A stretch of DNA of 55,053 bases from Pseudoalteromonas shioyasakiensis (GTDB taxonomy: Bacteria; Pseudomonadota; Gammaproteobacteria; Enterobacterales; Alteromonadaceae): assembly GCF_022398475.1 (NCBI RefSeq), contig NZ_JAKEVM010000012.1, positions 1 through 55,053 of the forward strand, read 5' to 3'. The notes under the pieces were generated by a model, which was not told where the DNA came from, ran no database searches, and saw nothing but the letters and a program-made list of their open reading frames with translations. The position numbers were made by a program, and so were the translations under genes. Of the stretch, positions 1 to 8,153 are shown in pieces. Each line of letters opens with the position of its first letter. The first letter of the stretch is position 1.

Positions 1-61
1 GTTGTCCTCTTCGGAGGATAATTAAATTATAAAAGTAACATTACTTAATTGGTTGGGAACT

Positions 62-832
62 ATGTCTGTTAAAATCAGAAAGAGTCTTGTAGCATCAGCG
101 TTGGTTGGCGCTTTTGCATTTGCAAGCAGCAATGTGATTGCAGATCCTTTGAAAGATGTGCAAGATGCAGGTCAACAAATTCAAAAGGCTGCTGTTAAGT
201 CTCAAACTAAAATTGACAATGTATATGGTCAAACTCAAGAGCTAATCGCTGAGTACCGTAGCATTGTTGACGAAACTGAGCTAATGAAGGTTTATAACGA
301 TCACGTAGCACGTTTGGTCGCTGACCAAAACGCTTCAATCGAATCGTTTGACCGTCAAATCGCAACTATCGATAACACGAAACAAAACGTTGTGCCTTTG
401 ATGTATCGCATGATCGATACGCTTGAGCAATTCATCAAAGCGGACGTTCCGTTCAATCTTGAAAACCGTCTTGCACGTGTTGAAAGACTTCGTGACATCA
501 TGGCGTCAGCATCAGTTACTACATCTGAAAAATTCCGCCAAGTTCTTGAAGCTTACACTGTTGAAACTGCATACAGCTCAGCTGTAACTGCTTCTCAAGG
601 TACTCTTGAGATTGATGGTAAGAGCATCAACGTTGACTTCGGTCGTTTAGGTCGTATCACTTACGTAGCTCAGTCTTTTGACCTTAAGCACGCGTGGGTG
701 TGGGATAACAACACTAAACAGTGGAAAGAATTAGGTGAAGAATACCTAAAACCTGTTAAAGAAGTTATCCGTATGGCGCGTAAACAAGCGACATTAGAAC
801 TTGTTAAACTACCAATTTTTGGCGCGGAGTAA
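62..832 (+). CDS. DUF3450-type periplasmic coiled-coil protein, first gene of TonB2-type operon
   Basis: The protein has 256 residues from the ATG at 62. An upstream in-frame TTG at 53 would add three residues, but the ATG follows a weak GGGA and directly opens a normal signal peptide (cleavage probably after SSNVIA-D, about residue 27). The mature part is alpha-helical and Gln/Glu-rich in its first half, as expected of a periplasmic coiled coil. DUF3450 proteins are usually encoded at the head of TonB2-type operons with a TtpC-like protein, ExbB, ExbD, TonB and a TPR protein, exactly as here. The next gene starts 6 nt downstream, so co-translation is likely. The molecular role of the family is not known to me; the context suggests an accessory factor that assists energised TonB in the periplasm. 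Family call is from overall likeness and context. Confidence 0.85.
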   Translation: MSVKIRKSLVASALVGAFAFASSNVIADPLKDVQDAGQQIQKAAVKSQTKIDNVYGQTQELIAEYRSIVDETELMKVYNDHVARLVADQNASIESFDRQIATIDNTKQNVVPLMYRMIDTLEQFIKADVPFNLENRLARVERLRDIMASASVTTSEKFRQVLEAYTVETAYSSAVTASQGTLEIDGKSINVDFGRLGRITYVAQSFDLKHAWVWDNNTKQWKELGEEYLKPVKEVIRMARKQATLELVKLPIFGAE

Positions 833-838
833 TCAATA

Positions 839-2203
839 ATGAAGAAACTATTTAAAGGTTTTGCTGTTGCAGCAGTACTATCTGTTTCTGCAGGTACCGC
901 GCTTAATGCACACGCAAACACTGATGCTTTAGACAAAATTCTTGAGCAAGTTAAGCAAGAACGTATCTCTGAAGGCAAATTAAATAAGCAACGTGAACAA
1001 GAGTTCCTTTCAGCTCGTGCTGACAAGCAAGCGTTACTTAACAAAGCTAAAAGCGACCTAGCTGCTGAAAAAGCACGTGGTGACCGTTTAGCTAAAGAAT
1101 ATGCTCAAAACGAAAATACTTTAGCTGAAAAAGAGCAAGCTCTTTTAAACGCTCAAGGTACATTAGGTGAGATGTTCGGTGTTGTACGTCGTGCAGCTGC
1201 TGATGCAATCGGTTCAATCGAAGCATCACTTGTTTCTGCTGAAAAACCAGGACGTGCTGAAGTACTTCGCTCACTAGCTGCTGCGAAAGAACTTCCAACT
1301 GTTCGTGAACTAGAAGAGCTTTGGATTTCTCTTCAAACTGAAATGACTGAGTCAGCTAAAGTTTCAACTTTCGAAACTGAAGTTGCAGGTCTTGACGGTT
1401 CATCTTCTGTGAAGAAAGTAACTCGTATCGGTAACTTCAACTTAGTAACTGACGACGGTTATTTAATCTACTCTCCAGAAACTAAAGCGATTCAACCTCT
1501 AGGTAAGCAACCTGATAGCTACATCCTAGCTGGTATCAGCGATTTAGAAGGTACTTCTGCAGATAACTATGCTGGCGTATACATCGACCCGACTCGTGGC
1601 GCGATCTTACGTATCAACACGCAGAAGAAATCACTAATGGAATACTACGAGCAAGGTGCTGAAGTAGGTTACATCATCACATTACTATTAATTGTTGGTC
1701 TACTTATCTTCATCGTTCGTTTCATTGATCTTGCGCTTACTAGCACTAAGATTAAGAGCCAGCTTAAAAACCTTTCTACTCCGAATACAAACAACCCACT
1801 GGGTCGTATTCTTAAGGTATACGCTGACAACAAGAATCAAGACGTTGAAAACCTTGAGCTTAAACTTGACGAAGCAATCCTACGTGAAACGCCTCGCATC
1901 GAAGCTGGTATCAACATCATCAAGATCTTGGCAGCAATCGCTCCATTACTAGGTCTACTAGGTACGGTAATCGGTATGATCCTTACGTTCCAAACAATCA
2001 CATTGTTCGGTACAGGTGATCCGAAGATCATGGCTGGTAATATCTCTCTAGCACTTGTTACTACAGCGTTAGGTCTAATTGCAGCTCTACCACTTATTCT
2101 ACTTCACTCAATTGTTGCGGGTCGTAGTAAGTCGGTTCTACATGTCCTTGATGAGCAAAGCGCTGGTATTATCGCTGCTCACGCGGAGAAGGAGAAAGCC
2201 TAA
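839..2203 (+). CDS. TtpC-like MotA/TolQ/ExbB proton channel protein with large periplasmic N-terminal domain
   Basis: This 454-residue protein has a signal peptide (about 1-26, ending NAHA-N), a long charged coiled coil (about 28-110), a further periplasmic region, then three membrane segments at about 277-299, 358-385 and 404-426. The last two carry the MotA/TolQ/ExbB signature (APLLGLLGTVIGMI and LALVTTALGLIAALP). In Vibrio, TtpC is the extra fourth component required by the TonB2 complex, and it has the same layout of periplasmic extension plus ExbB-like core. It probably works with the ExbB, ExbD and TonB encoded next to pass proton-motive force to outer-membrane receptors. Its stop codon overlaps the next start by one base (TAATG), which indicates translational coupling. 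Confidence 0.9.
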   Translation: MKKLFKGFAVAAVLSVSAGTALNAHANTDALDKILEQVKQERISEGKLNKQREQEFLSARADKQALLNKAKSDLAAEKARGDRLAKEYAQNENTLAEKEQALLNAQGTLGEMFGVVRRAAADAIGSIEASLVSAEKPGRAEVLRSLAAAKELPTVRELEELWISLQTEMTESAKVSTFETEVAGLDGSSSVKKVTRIGNFNLVTDDGYLIYSPETKAIQPLGKQPDSYILAGISDLEGTSADNYAGVYIDPTRGAILRINTQKKSLMEYYEQGAEVGYIITLLLIVGLLIFIVRFIDLALTSTKIKSQLKNLSTPNTNNPLGRILKVYADNKNQDVENLELKLDEAILRETPRIEAGINIIKILAAIAPLLGLLGTVIGMILTFQTITLFGTGDPKIMAGNISLALVTTALGLIAALPLILLHSIVAGRSKSVLHVLDEQSAGIIAAHAEKEKA

Positions 2204-2727
2204 TGCTAGTCCTGATGGAGATCTGGGAATCTATCAGGGATTTTGTTGGCACAGGCGGCCAGGTATTATACGTGGTCGCGATAGCACTCTTTCTTATGTG
2301 GGTTTTAATGATTGAGCGCTATTGGTTCCTACTAGCTGAGTTTCCTCGTATGACGAAGAACATTGTAGCTCAGTGGGATGCCCGCCAAGACACTACGTCT
2401 TGGTACGCACACAGAATCCGTGAAGCATGGATTTCTGAAGCGTCTGAAAAATTAGATCAGCGTATGTTGTTGATTAAGACATTAGTAGCTGTTTGTCCTT
2501 TAATCGGCTTATTAGGTACTGTAACGGGTATGATCGCGGTTTTCGAAACCATGGCTACTCAAGGTACTGGTAACGCACGTTTAATGGCATCAGGTATTTC
2601 AATGGCAACAATCCCAACAATGGCTGGAATGGTTGCGGCACTATCTGGAGTATTCTTTAGCTCACGTCTAGAAGCGAGAGCGAGAATGGCGAAAGCTAAA
2701 CTTGTAGATAGCATGCCTCATCACTAG
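2203..2727 (+). CDS. exbB: ExbB-type proton channel subunit (TonB2 system)
   Basis: The protein has 174 residues and three membrane segments (about 19-38, 92-116, 131-153). The MotA/TolQ/ExbB core is visible as CPLIGLLGTVTGMIAVFE and GISMATIPTMAGMVAA. ExbB pentamers form the inner-membrane proton channel with ExbD and drive TonB. The ATG at 2203 overlaps the previous stop and is preceded by a strong GGAGAAGGAG, so it is preferred over the alternative ATG at 2215 (MEIWES). It is shorter than E. coli ExbB and matches the compact ExbB2 type. Genes on both sides belong to the same machine. Confidence 0.93.
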   Translation: MLVLMEIWESIRDFVGTGGQVLYVVAIALFLMWVLMIERYWFLLAEFPRMTKNIVAQWDARQDTTSWYAHRIREAWISEASEKLDQRMLLIKTLVAVCPLIGLLGTVTGMIAVFETMATQGTGNARLMASGISMATIPTMAGMVAALSGVFFSSRLEARARMAKAKLVDSMPHH

Positions 2728-2741
2728 AGAGAGAATTAAAT

Positions 2742-3146
2742 ATGGCACGTAAACAACGTTTTCGTGAAGAAGAAGAAGCAGCGGTTGACATGACGCCAAT
2801 GCTTGACATCGTATTTATCATGCTTATTTTCTTTATCGTAACTACATCGTTCGTTAAAGAGGCTGGTATCGAAGTCAATAAACCTAAAGCAGCTGCAGCT
2901 ACGAAGCAAAAAAATGCAAACATTTTTGTTGCTATCCGCGCTGACGGTGCGATCTGGATTGATAAACAACAAGTAGACGTTGAGCGTGTATCAGCTAAGC
3001 TTGAAAGTTTATTAGCAGAACAACCTACTGAAGTTGTAATTTTGCAAGCTGATAAAGAAGCAAAACATGGCGTAGTAGTTAAAGTTATGGACCAGATCAA
3101 AGCGACGGGTGATAACCTTAAAATTTCAATAGCTGGAGATCAGTAA
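2742..3146 (+). CDS. exbD: ExbD-type proton channel subunit (TonB2 system)
   Basis: The protein has 134 residues with one N-terminal membrane segment (about 21-38) and a periplasmic domain of about 95 residues. The signature DMTPMLDIVFIMLIFF contains the conserved membrane aspartate (D22), equivalent to Asp25 of E. coli ExbD, which relays protons. A GAGAGA ribosome site lies just upstream of the ATG. The stop overlaps the first base of the tonB start by one nucleotide, so the two are translationally coupled. Known role: ExbD sits inside the ExbB pentamer and couples proton flow to TonB. Confidence 0.94.
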   Translation: MARKQRFREEEEAAVDMTPMLDIVFIMLIFFIVTTSFVKEAGIEVNKPKAAAATKQKNANIFVAIRADGAIWIDKQQVDVERVSAKLESLLAEQPTEVVILQADKEAKHGVVVKVMDQIKATGDNLKISIAGDQ

Positions 3147-3763
3147 TGATTCGTTTTCTGTTTTCACTGATTGCAGGTGGGGCAGTTACTTTCGGCTTGT
3201 TCTACTTCATGGCGTACCTCATCTCCGGTGGAGCTGATCGTGCGACTGAACAAAAAGAACAGATTGTAGTCGAAATTATGACGAATCCGCCTGAATCTAA
3301 GGTGCAGGAGAGGAAGCGTGTTCCGCCTCCGCCTCCGCCACCGCCAAAGCAGCCGCCTAAGCCGCAGCCGCCTCAGCCGGAAAACAGCAACCCGAACACT
3401 GGTGGTTTGTCATTTAATATGCCAAGCATCGATGTGGGTAGCACAGCTGGTGGCCTAAGTGGTCCAGGTGCATTTGGACGTGATGGTGACGCGACACCTA
3501 TCGTTCGTATTGAACCAAAATACCCTACGCAAGCAGCGCGTGATGGTAAAGAAGGTTGGGTACAACTTTCATTCACTATCAATGAAGTGGGTGGTGTAGA
3601 AGATGTTCAAGTGATCGACGCAGATCCTAAACGTATCTTCGACCGCGAGGCTAAACGTGCGCTACGTAAGTGGAAATACCGTCCGAAAATCATCGATGGT
3701 AAACCACAGAAGCAATTTGGTCTTCAAGTACAATTAGACTTTAAACTTAACCAAGGCAACTAA
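3146..3763 (+). CDS. tonB: TonB2-type energy transducer
   Basis: The 205-residue protein has an N-terminal membrane anchor (about 2-27), a proline-rich spacer (about 60-78, starting with a run of eight prolines) and a C-terminal TonB domain (about 115-205) with the typical PKYPTQAARDGKEGWVQLSF and RALRKWKYRP motifs. TonB spans the periplasm and contacts the TonB box of outer-membrane receptors to drive uptake of iron complexes, vitamin B12 or glycans. The spacer is short compared with E. coli TonB, as in TonB2 proteins. The N-terminus has no long cytoplasmic tail. Position after exbB-exbD fits. Confidence 0.93.
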   Translation: MIRFLFSLIAGGAVTFGLFYFMAYLISGGADRATEQKEQIVVEIMTNPPESKVQERKRVPPPPPPPPKQPPKPQPPQPENSNPNTGGLSFNMPSIDVGSTAGGLSGPGAFGRDGDATPIVRIEPKYPTQAARDGKEGWVQLSFTINEVGGVEDVQVIDADPKRIFDREAKRALRKWKYRPKIIDGKPQKQFGLQVQLDFKLNQGN

Positions 3764-3774
3764 GGAGGCGAGTA

Positions 3775-5034
3775 ATGAGAAATTTATCTAAAGTAACTGC
3801 ACTTGCGCTTCTTATGTCTCTATCAGGTGTAGCTTTCACTGCACCTGCTTTAGCGGCGCCAGATTACGCGAAAATTGAAGCGCGTAAAAAAGCAAAAACT
3901 AAAGTTATGGGCGAGCGCGTTGGTAAGAAAGTTATTAAAGCGTTTGACTTGTACAATGAAGATAAGCTTGATGAAGCGATTGCACTACTTAAAGAAATTG
4001 ATCCTTCAGATGATTTCGATAAGGCAACAGTTGATCGTTACTTAGGCCAAATGTACGCTCAAAAAGAGCAGTACCAATTGGCTATTAAGCACATCTCAGC
4101 GGCAGTTAAGCCTGACGTTTTAAACTTTGCTGACCAAGAGCAAGGCCTAAAACTTCTAGGTGATATGTACGCGGGTACTGAGCAATATGCAAAAGCAAAA
4201 GAAGCTTATGCAGCTTGGATGGACTTCACAGGTGAGGAAGACGACAAAGTTTATACACGTATTGCGCAAGCAAACTACGAGCTAAAACTTTACAAAGACG
4301 TACTTCCTGCTGCAGACAAAGCAATCGAATTGGCAAAAGAACCTGCTAAAGCTTCTTACCAATTAAAGTTAGCTGCCTATTTTGAACTTAAACAGTACAA
4401 AAACATGGTAGCAGTAGCTGAAGAGATTGTTCGTGTTTGGCCTGAAGACAAAAAAGCCTGGGTTGGTTTAGGTAAATACTACCTACAAACCGAAGACTTC
4501 AAGAAAGGTCTAGCGACCATGGAAGTTGCCTACAAAAATGGCTATTTTGAAAACGAAGTTGAATACAAAGTACTTTCTAACTTCTATTCGTTAAATGATA
4601 TTCCTTACAAAGCAGCAGTCGTGCTTGAAAAGGCAATCAACGAAGAAAAAGTTAAGCGTAACAAGCAAAATATCAGTGCAGTGGCATCTAACTACCACCG
4701 TTCTAAAGATATTGAAAAAGCAGCTAAATACTATGAAGAAGCGGCTAAATTTGATGACGATGCAGAGCTTTATCGCAAAGCGGGTTCATTACTTTTACAA
4801 TCGCAAAACTATAGTGCAGCCGTTGTTCGTTTGAACAAGGCATTAGAGTTAGGTTCTGACAAAAAAGGAACTATCTACTCTGATTTAGCTGAAGCTTATT
4901 ACTACCAAGAGAAGTACAAGCAAGCTTACAACGCTATCACTAAAGCAATGGATGATCCGCGCACGCGTCGTTTCGCGAAGAGCTGGTCAACCTTCATCAA
5001 AGATAAAGCCGCTCGTAACGGTGTAAAAATCTAA
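3775..5034 (+). CDS. Periplasmic TPR-repeat protein of the TonB2 operon
   Basis: The 419-residue protein has a signal peptide (about 1-27, ending PALA) and then consists almost wholly of helical repeats. TPR-like units can be read from about residue 50 to 400, for example YLGQMYAQKEQYQLAIKHI and AEAYYYQEKYKQAYNAITKA. A near-perfect Shine-Dalgarno (AAGGAGG) precedes the ATG. It is the last gene of the operon and is followed by a terminator. TPR proteins at this position are common in TonB2 operons of Vibrionales and Alteromonadales. A scaffold or modulator role for the Ton complex is inferred from context only. Confidence 0.85.
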   Translation: MRNLSKVTALALLMSLSGVAFTAPALAAPDYAKIEARKKAKTKVMGERVGKKVIKAFDLYNEDKLDEAIALLKEIDPSDDFDKATVDRYLGQMYAQKEQYQLAIKHISAAVKPDVLNFADQEQGLKLLGDMYAGTEQYAKAKEAYAAWMDFTGEEDDKVYTRIAQANYELKLYKDVLPAADKAIELAKEPAKASYQLKLAAYFELKQYKNMVAVAEEIVRVWPEDKKAWVGLGKYYLQTEDFKKGLATMEVAYKNGYFENEVEYKVLSNFYSLNDIPYKAAVVLEKAINEEKVKRNKQNISAVASNYHRSKDIEKAAKYYEEAAKFDDDAELYRKAGSLLLQSQNYSAAVVRLNKALELGSDKKGTIYSDLAEAYYYQEKYKQAYNAITKAMDDPRTRRFAKSWSTFIKDKAARNGVKI

Positions 5035-5052
5035 TTGATGTTGTTTTAAATT

Positions 5053-5077
5053 AAAAAGCCCCTCTGGGGCTTTTTTT
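5053..5077 (+). terminator. Rho-independent terminator after the TonB2 operon
   Basis: A GC-rich hairpin (AGCCCC, loop TCT, GGGGCT) is followed by seven T. It lies 19 bases after the TPR gene stop and closes the six-gene operon. Confidence 0.9.
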
Positions 5078-5090
5078 ATGGAATTTTAAA

Positions 5091-6095
5091 ATGCTAAGAC
5101 AGATCGTATTATTAGTTGTCGCAAGTGTGATGCTGATAGCTTGCTCTGAGCAAACATCAGGTTTCAAAACATTTCGTGAAGGGCAGCAAGCGCTGCAAAC
5201 TATTAATAATTTATTATCGACTCAAGAACAGCAAAGTGAAGCTGCTAGCTGGCCTTTCTCAGAAAGTTATTTGCAAGCGCGTCATCAAGCTTATCAAGGA
5301 CTAAAAGCGATTAAGTTAGATGTGTCACAACAGGCGCAATTAAATTATTTAATTATTGCTGAGCGTTATCCTGAGCGTTACTTTGTATGGCCTGTACAAC
5401 GTGATGTTATTAGCCAAGCTCGTTCATTAGATGACTACTCAGTAAATGCACTAGCTAACTGGCTAGAGTTAGTTGAAACGCAGTTAATTGCAGCTGAGCA
5501 AAGCAATCTGAAATTAAATAAAATCGAATTAACGCTTTTACATAATATGGTCAAATCGCACCTTGATAATAGCGATGACAGTGTACAAGCAGCACTAAAC
5601 AAACTTAATCAATATTTAACTCAGTATAAACCGCGTACAAAACTTGGTTTAGTTGGTTTGGCAAACGGTAAAGATTGGTATCAAAGTAAACTTAATTACT
5701 TTAGTGGTGAAACTAAGCCACCTTTAAATTGGTTAAGTGAGATACAGGCTTCGTTAAAGCAATCGCAGAGTGCAGATTTTGTATTACCTGTATCAGACTC
5801 TCACGCTAAACCATTAGTAATGAATTATTTTGTAGAAAATCATCAGCACACAGGCCTTGATTGGCAGCTTGATTATCTTGACCCGCTCAAAAGTAAGCGT
5901 AAATTAACACAAGGGGAGCAATACTTCTGGCAAGTTATGATGGAAACTGACTTAGGTATTCATTATCACACGTGGAGTGAACAGCAAGCACGTGTCAACT
6001 TGATGAAGCGTTTAGGTGTAGATCAGCAGCAAGCTGATTGGTTAATTGAGGATATCGTGCTTTATCCTGCGATGAGCTTTATTTTTATAAATTAG
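5091..6095 (+). CDS. DUF3080-type lipoprotein
   Basis: The 334-residue protein begins with a lipoprotein signal: a hydrophobic stretch ending LIAC, so Cys18 would be lipidated, and the following Ser-Glu suggests outer-membrane sorting. The rest is mostly helical and soluble, with a short conserved-looking C-terminal block (MKRLGVDQQQADWLIEDIV). I assign DUF3080 from recalled features: length about 330, lipobox and this C-terminal block. No function is known to me. It begins 13 bases after a terminator, so it probably has its own promoter or depends on readthrough. Confidence 0.65.
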   Translation: MLRQIVLLVVASVMLIACSEQTSGFKTFREGQQALQTINNLLSTQEQQSEAASWPFSESYLQARHQAYQGLKAIKLDVSQQAQLNYLIIAERYPERYFVWPVQRDVISQARSLDDYSVNALANWLELVETQLIAAEQSNLKLNKIELTLLHNMVKSHLDNSDDSVQAALNKLNQYLTQYKPRTKLGLVGLANGKDWYQSKLNYFSGETKPPLNWLSEIQASLKQSQSADFVLPVSDSHAKPLVMNYFVENHQHTGLDWQLDYLDPLKSKRKLTQGEQYFWQVMMETDLGIHYHTWSEQQARVNLMKRLGVDQQQADWLIEDIVLYPAMSFIFIN

Positions 6096-6109
6096 TACAG
6101 CGCTGCGCT

Positions 6110-6445
6110 CTATGGAGCGCAACGTCGACAGCGTTGGCTTGCAGGATCTGCAAGTAAACGTTCGTCATCAATTTTTTCTTCACAATCACAGCAATAGCCA
6201 TACTGCCCAATATCGATTTGGCATAGTGCTGCTTCTAACTTTTCTATTCGAGCAATCAATATTTGATACTCAGAACCGAGATTATTTGCTGTCAGCTCTA
6301 ACCAGTCTGAAGGGGGATTATCCTTGAGTTGCGATAGCAGTTGCTGATGATAGGCTTGATCAGAATTAGCCAGCATATCGAGTAAACGTTGTCTAACCTG
6401 CGCAAGTTCCGCAGATAACTTTGTTTGAATTTCAGTATTGTTCAT
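6110..6445 (-). CDS. DksA/TraR-family C4 zinc-finger protein
   Basis: The 111-residue protein has a helical N-terminal half and a C-terminal zinc finger of the form C-x2-C-x17-C-x2-C (YCCDC ... CRRC). Proteins of this family enter the secondary channel of RNA polymerase through a helical hairpin and change initiation, often with ppGpp; DksA itself is longer (about 150 residues). The acidic DxxDxA tip motif of DksA is not evident, so this is probably a DksA-like paralogue of uncertain effect rather than DksA. It is convergent with the DUF3080 gene; the two stops are only 14 bases apart. Confidence 0.8.
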   Translation of the reverse strand: MNNTEIQTKLSAELAQVRQRLLDMLANSDQAYHQQLLSQLKDNPPSDWLELTANNLGSEYQILIARIEKLEAALCQIDIGQYGYCCDCEEKIDDERLLADPASQRCRRCAP

Positions 6446-6496
6446 CGCTTTTCTTCCAAGTGGGCAATACTGGTATTATCAAACAAAATCGATTTG

Positions 6497-7474
6497 CTAA
6501 TTATGATTTGTATCAATACTCGGCGCTTTCGCGTACTTTCTTAGTACATCTGCAACTTCATCTTTGGCTTTTAGACGGCGGATCTCATCAAAAAGTGCGT
6601 TAGCTTGTGGGTATTGGCGTTTTAAATAGCCGAGCCACTGCTTAGTACGAGAAGCAAAATACTTTTCACATTTGCTTTCGTCTTGATGCATAGATGAATG
6701 AATAATGTGGTATATCACATGCTCCCATAACATCGGAGTGTAATGCTCGTTTTCTGCATGAGATTTTATTTGTTTTGCTAAATCAGGCATCGCTAATGCA
6801 CCACGACCAAGCATTAAATCTTGGCAATGACTGCGCTTTTGACAAAGCATGGCATCTTCAACTTGCCAAATTTCGCCGTTAGCAACGACCGAAATATTTT
6901 TATCTTTGATCAATGGCGGGATTTTTTCCCAGTATGCCGGTGGGTTGTAACCATCTCTTTTAGTTCTGGCATGAATAGCAAGACTTGAAGCACCCGCGCT
7001 AACAACAGCATCAACAATTTCTTGGCTATTACTATCATCATCAAAACCAAGCCTAATTTTGGCACTAACTTCGTGGCAAGGGTCAACAGCATCACGTACG
7101 GCTTTAATAATTTCGTACATGTGTTCAGGATCTTTTAACAGTACCGCACCACCTTTACTTTTGTTCACTGTTTTAGCTGGGCAACCAAAATTTAAGTCGA
7201 TACCATGCGAGCCTAGGCGTATTGCTTTGACGGCATTTGCTGCCAAAGCATCGGCAACTTGACCTAGCAACTGAATACGCACTGGCGTACCTGCACGGGT
7301 ATAGCCTCCTGTTTTTAGCTCAGGACAATAGCGATGAAACACGCGTTCGGGCAGTGTGTCTTCAACGACACGAACAAACTCTGTTACGCATAAATCAAAT
7401 CCACCTAAATCAGTTAGGAGTTGTCGCATTTTAAAATCCACAACGCCTTCCATCGGTGCTAAAACTAGTCGCAT
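6497..7474 (-). CDS. dusC: tRNA-dihydrouridine(16) synthase DusC
   Basis: The 325-residue flavoenzyme reduces uridine 16 in the tRNA D-loop using NADPH. It starts with the Dus signature LAPMEGVVD, has GIDLNFGCPAKTVNKSKGGA with the catalytic Cys in GCPAK, and the FMN-binding NGEI and GRGA motifs. The overall match to E. coli DusC (TEFVRVV, FHRYCPEL, KQWLGYLKRQYP) separates it from DusA and DusB. Length is typical. It is followed at 52 bases by the DksA-like gene on the same strand; the 5' side is divergent from the RiPP operon. Confidence 0.93.
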   Translation of the reverse strand: MRLVLAPMEGVVDFKMRQLLTDLGGFDLCVTEFVRVVEDTLPERVFHRYCPELKTGGYTRAGTPVRIQLLGQVADALAANAVKAIRLGSHGIDLNFGCPAKTVNKSKGGAVLLKDPEHMYEIIKAVRDAVDPCHEVSAKIRLGFDDDSNSQEIVDAVVSAGASSLAIHARTKRDGYNPPAYWEKIPPLIKDKNISVVANGEIWQVEDAMLCQKRSHCQDLMLGRGALAMPDLAKQIKSHAENEHYTPMLWEHVIYHIIHSSMHQDESKCEKYFASRTKQWLGYLKRQYPQANALFDEIRRLKAKDEVADVLRKYAKAPSIDTNHN

Positions 7475-7557
7475 GATACCTGTTAACTCATCAAAAATTA
7501 GGACGCGTATTCTAGCTGTTCTGGATTGTTTTATAAATCGTAATTTGCATTCTTGGC

Positions 7558-7591
7558 ACTTTCAGAAAATAATTATAAAAATTTTGAAAGT
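7558..7591. promoter_or_regulatory. Inverted repeat upstream of the RiPP operon, possible operator
   Basis: Seven-base arms ACTTTCA (7558-7564) and TGAAAGT (7585-7591) are separated by 20 AT-rich bases, about 57-90 bases before the hvfA start and between divergent genes. It could be an operator, but repeats of this size arise by chance in AT-rich DNA. No ECF sigma factor gene or clear ECF promoter was recognised. Confidence 0.25.
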
Positions 7592-7647
7592 AATTTTTAG
7601 TTCTCGGGTCTTGTTTAATAACCCTTTATAAAAAAGAGAGTCATCGA

Positions 7648-8136
7648 ATGAACACAGTTAAGAAAAATTCAATTGCATTAACATTAGGTGCGGTTGTAGT
7701 AGGTGCGTCAAGTTTTGCAGCCACTGATGCCAGTGCAAACCCATTTGAATTTCAGCAAATGCAAGCAGGCTATCAACTAGATGCCGCAGAAGGTAAATGT
7801 GGTGAAGGTAAATGCGGCGGCGATAAAAAAGCCGAAAAAGAAGGCAAATGTGGCGAAGGTAAATGCGGCGCAGACAAAAAAGCAGCTAAAGAAGGCAAGT
7901 GCGGCGAAGGTAAATGTGGCGCAGACAAAAAAGCAGCTAAAGAAGGCAAGTGCGGCGAAGGTAAATGTGGCGCAGACAAAAAAGCAGCTAAAGAAGGCAA
8001 GTGCGGCGAAGGTAAATGCGGCGCGGACAAAAAAGCAGCTAAAGAAGGAAAGTGCGGCGAAGGTAAATGTGGCGCAGACAAAAAGAAAGCTAAAGAAGGT
8101 AAGTGTGGTGAAGGTAAATGTGGTTCTAACCACTAA
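7648..8136 (+). CDS. hvfA: HvfA/bufferin-type RiPP precursor with 14 EGKCG motifs
   Basis: The 162-residue precursor has a signal peptide (about 1-30, ending ASA-N), a short spacer (31-47) and then seven units of EGKCGEGKCG, each except the last joined by a Lys/Ala linker such as ADKKAAK. That makes 14 EGKCG motifs and 14 cysteines, with no other Cys. Known family: in HvfA and the bufferins, Cys in EGKCG motifs is changed by a DUF692 enzyme with a DUF2063 partner into oxazolone/thioamide or thiooxazole groups, and the exported peptide binds copper. The two enzyme genes follow directly. Inference: an exported, post-translationally modified, multivalent metal-binding peptide. As I recall, described members carry only a few motifs, so this one is unusually expanded. 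GAGAG is the probable ribosome site. Confidence 0.9.
   Translation: MNTVKKNSIALTLGAVVVGASSFAATDASANPFEFQQMQAGYQLDAAEGKCGEGKCGGDKKAEKEGKCGEGKCGADKKAAKEGKCGEGKCGADKKAAKEGKCGEGKCGADKKAAKEGKCGEGKCGADKKAAKEGKCGEGKCGADKKKAKEGKCGEGKCGSNH
7789..8133 (+). repeat. Tandem 51-bp repeat array inside the RiPP precursor gene (6 full units plus a partial)
   Basis: Units start at 7789, 7840, 7891, 7942, 7993 and 8044, with a shortened seventh at 8095. Each encodes EGKCGEGKCG plus a seven-residue linker. Units 7891-7941 and 7942-7992 are identical in DNA; neighbours differ at a few bases, and the outer units differ most. This is the pattern left by recent internal duplication, with older units at the ends. 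Confidence 0.95.
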
Positions 8137-8153
8137 ACGCTTATTTAGCTTTT

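Noticed and set aside
670..1298. Minus-strand frames opposite the DUF3450 and TtpC genes
   Set aside because: They are shadows of strongly coding plus-strand genes and show Ser/Leu-rich noise without family features.
6104..6121. Hairpin TGCGCTC/GAGCGCA between convergent genes as a terminator
   Set aside because: It overlaps the end of the DksA-like gene and has no T-run on either strand, so it cannot be called a rho-independent terminator.
7773..8133. Long minus-strand open frames of 102 and 118 codons and a second plus-strand frame opposite or inside the RiPP precursor gene
   Set aside because: They arise from the repeat structure: a repeat whose length is a multiple of three without stops is open in several frames. 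The encoded proteins are monotonous and lack ribosome sites.
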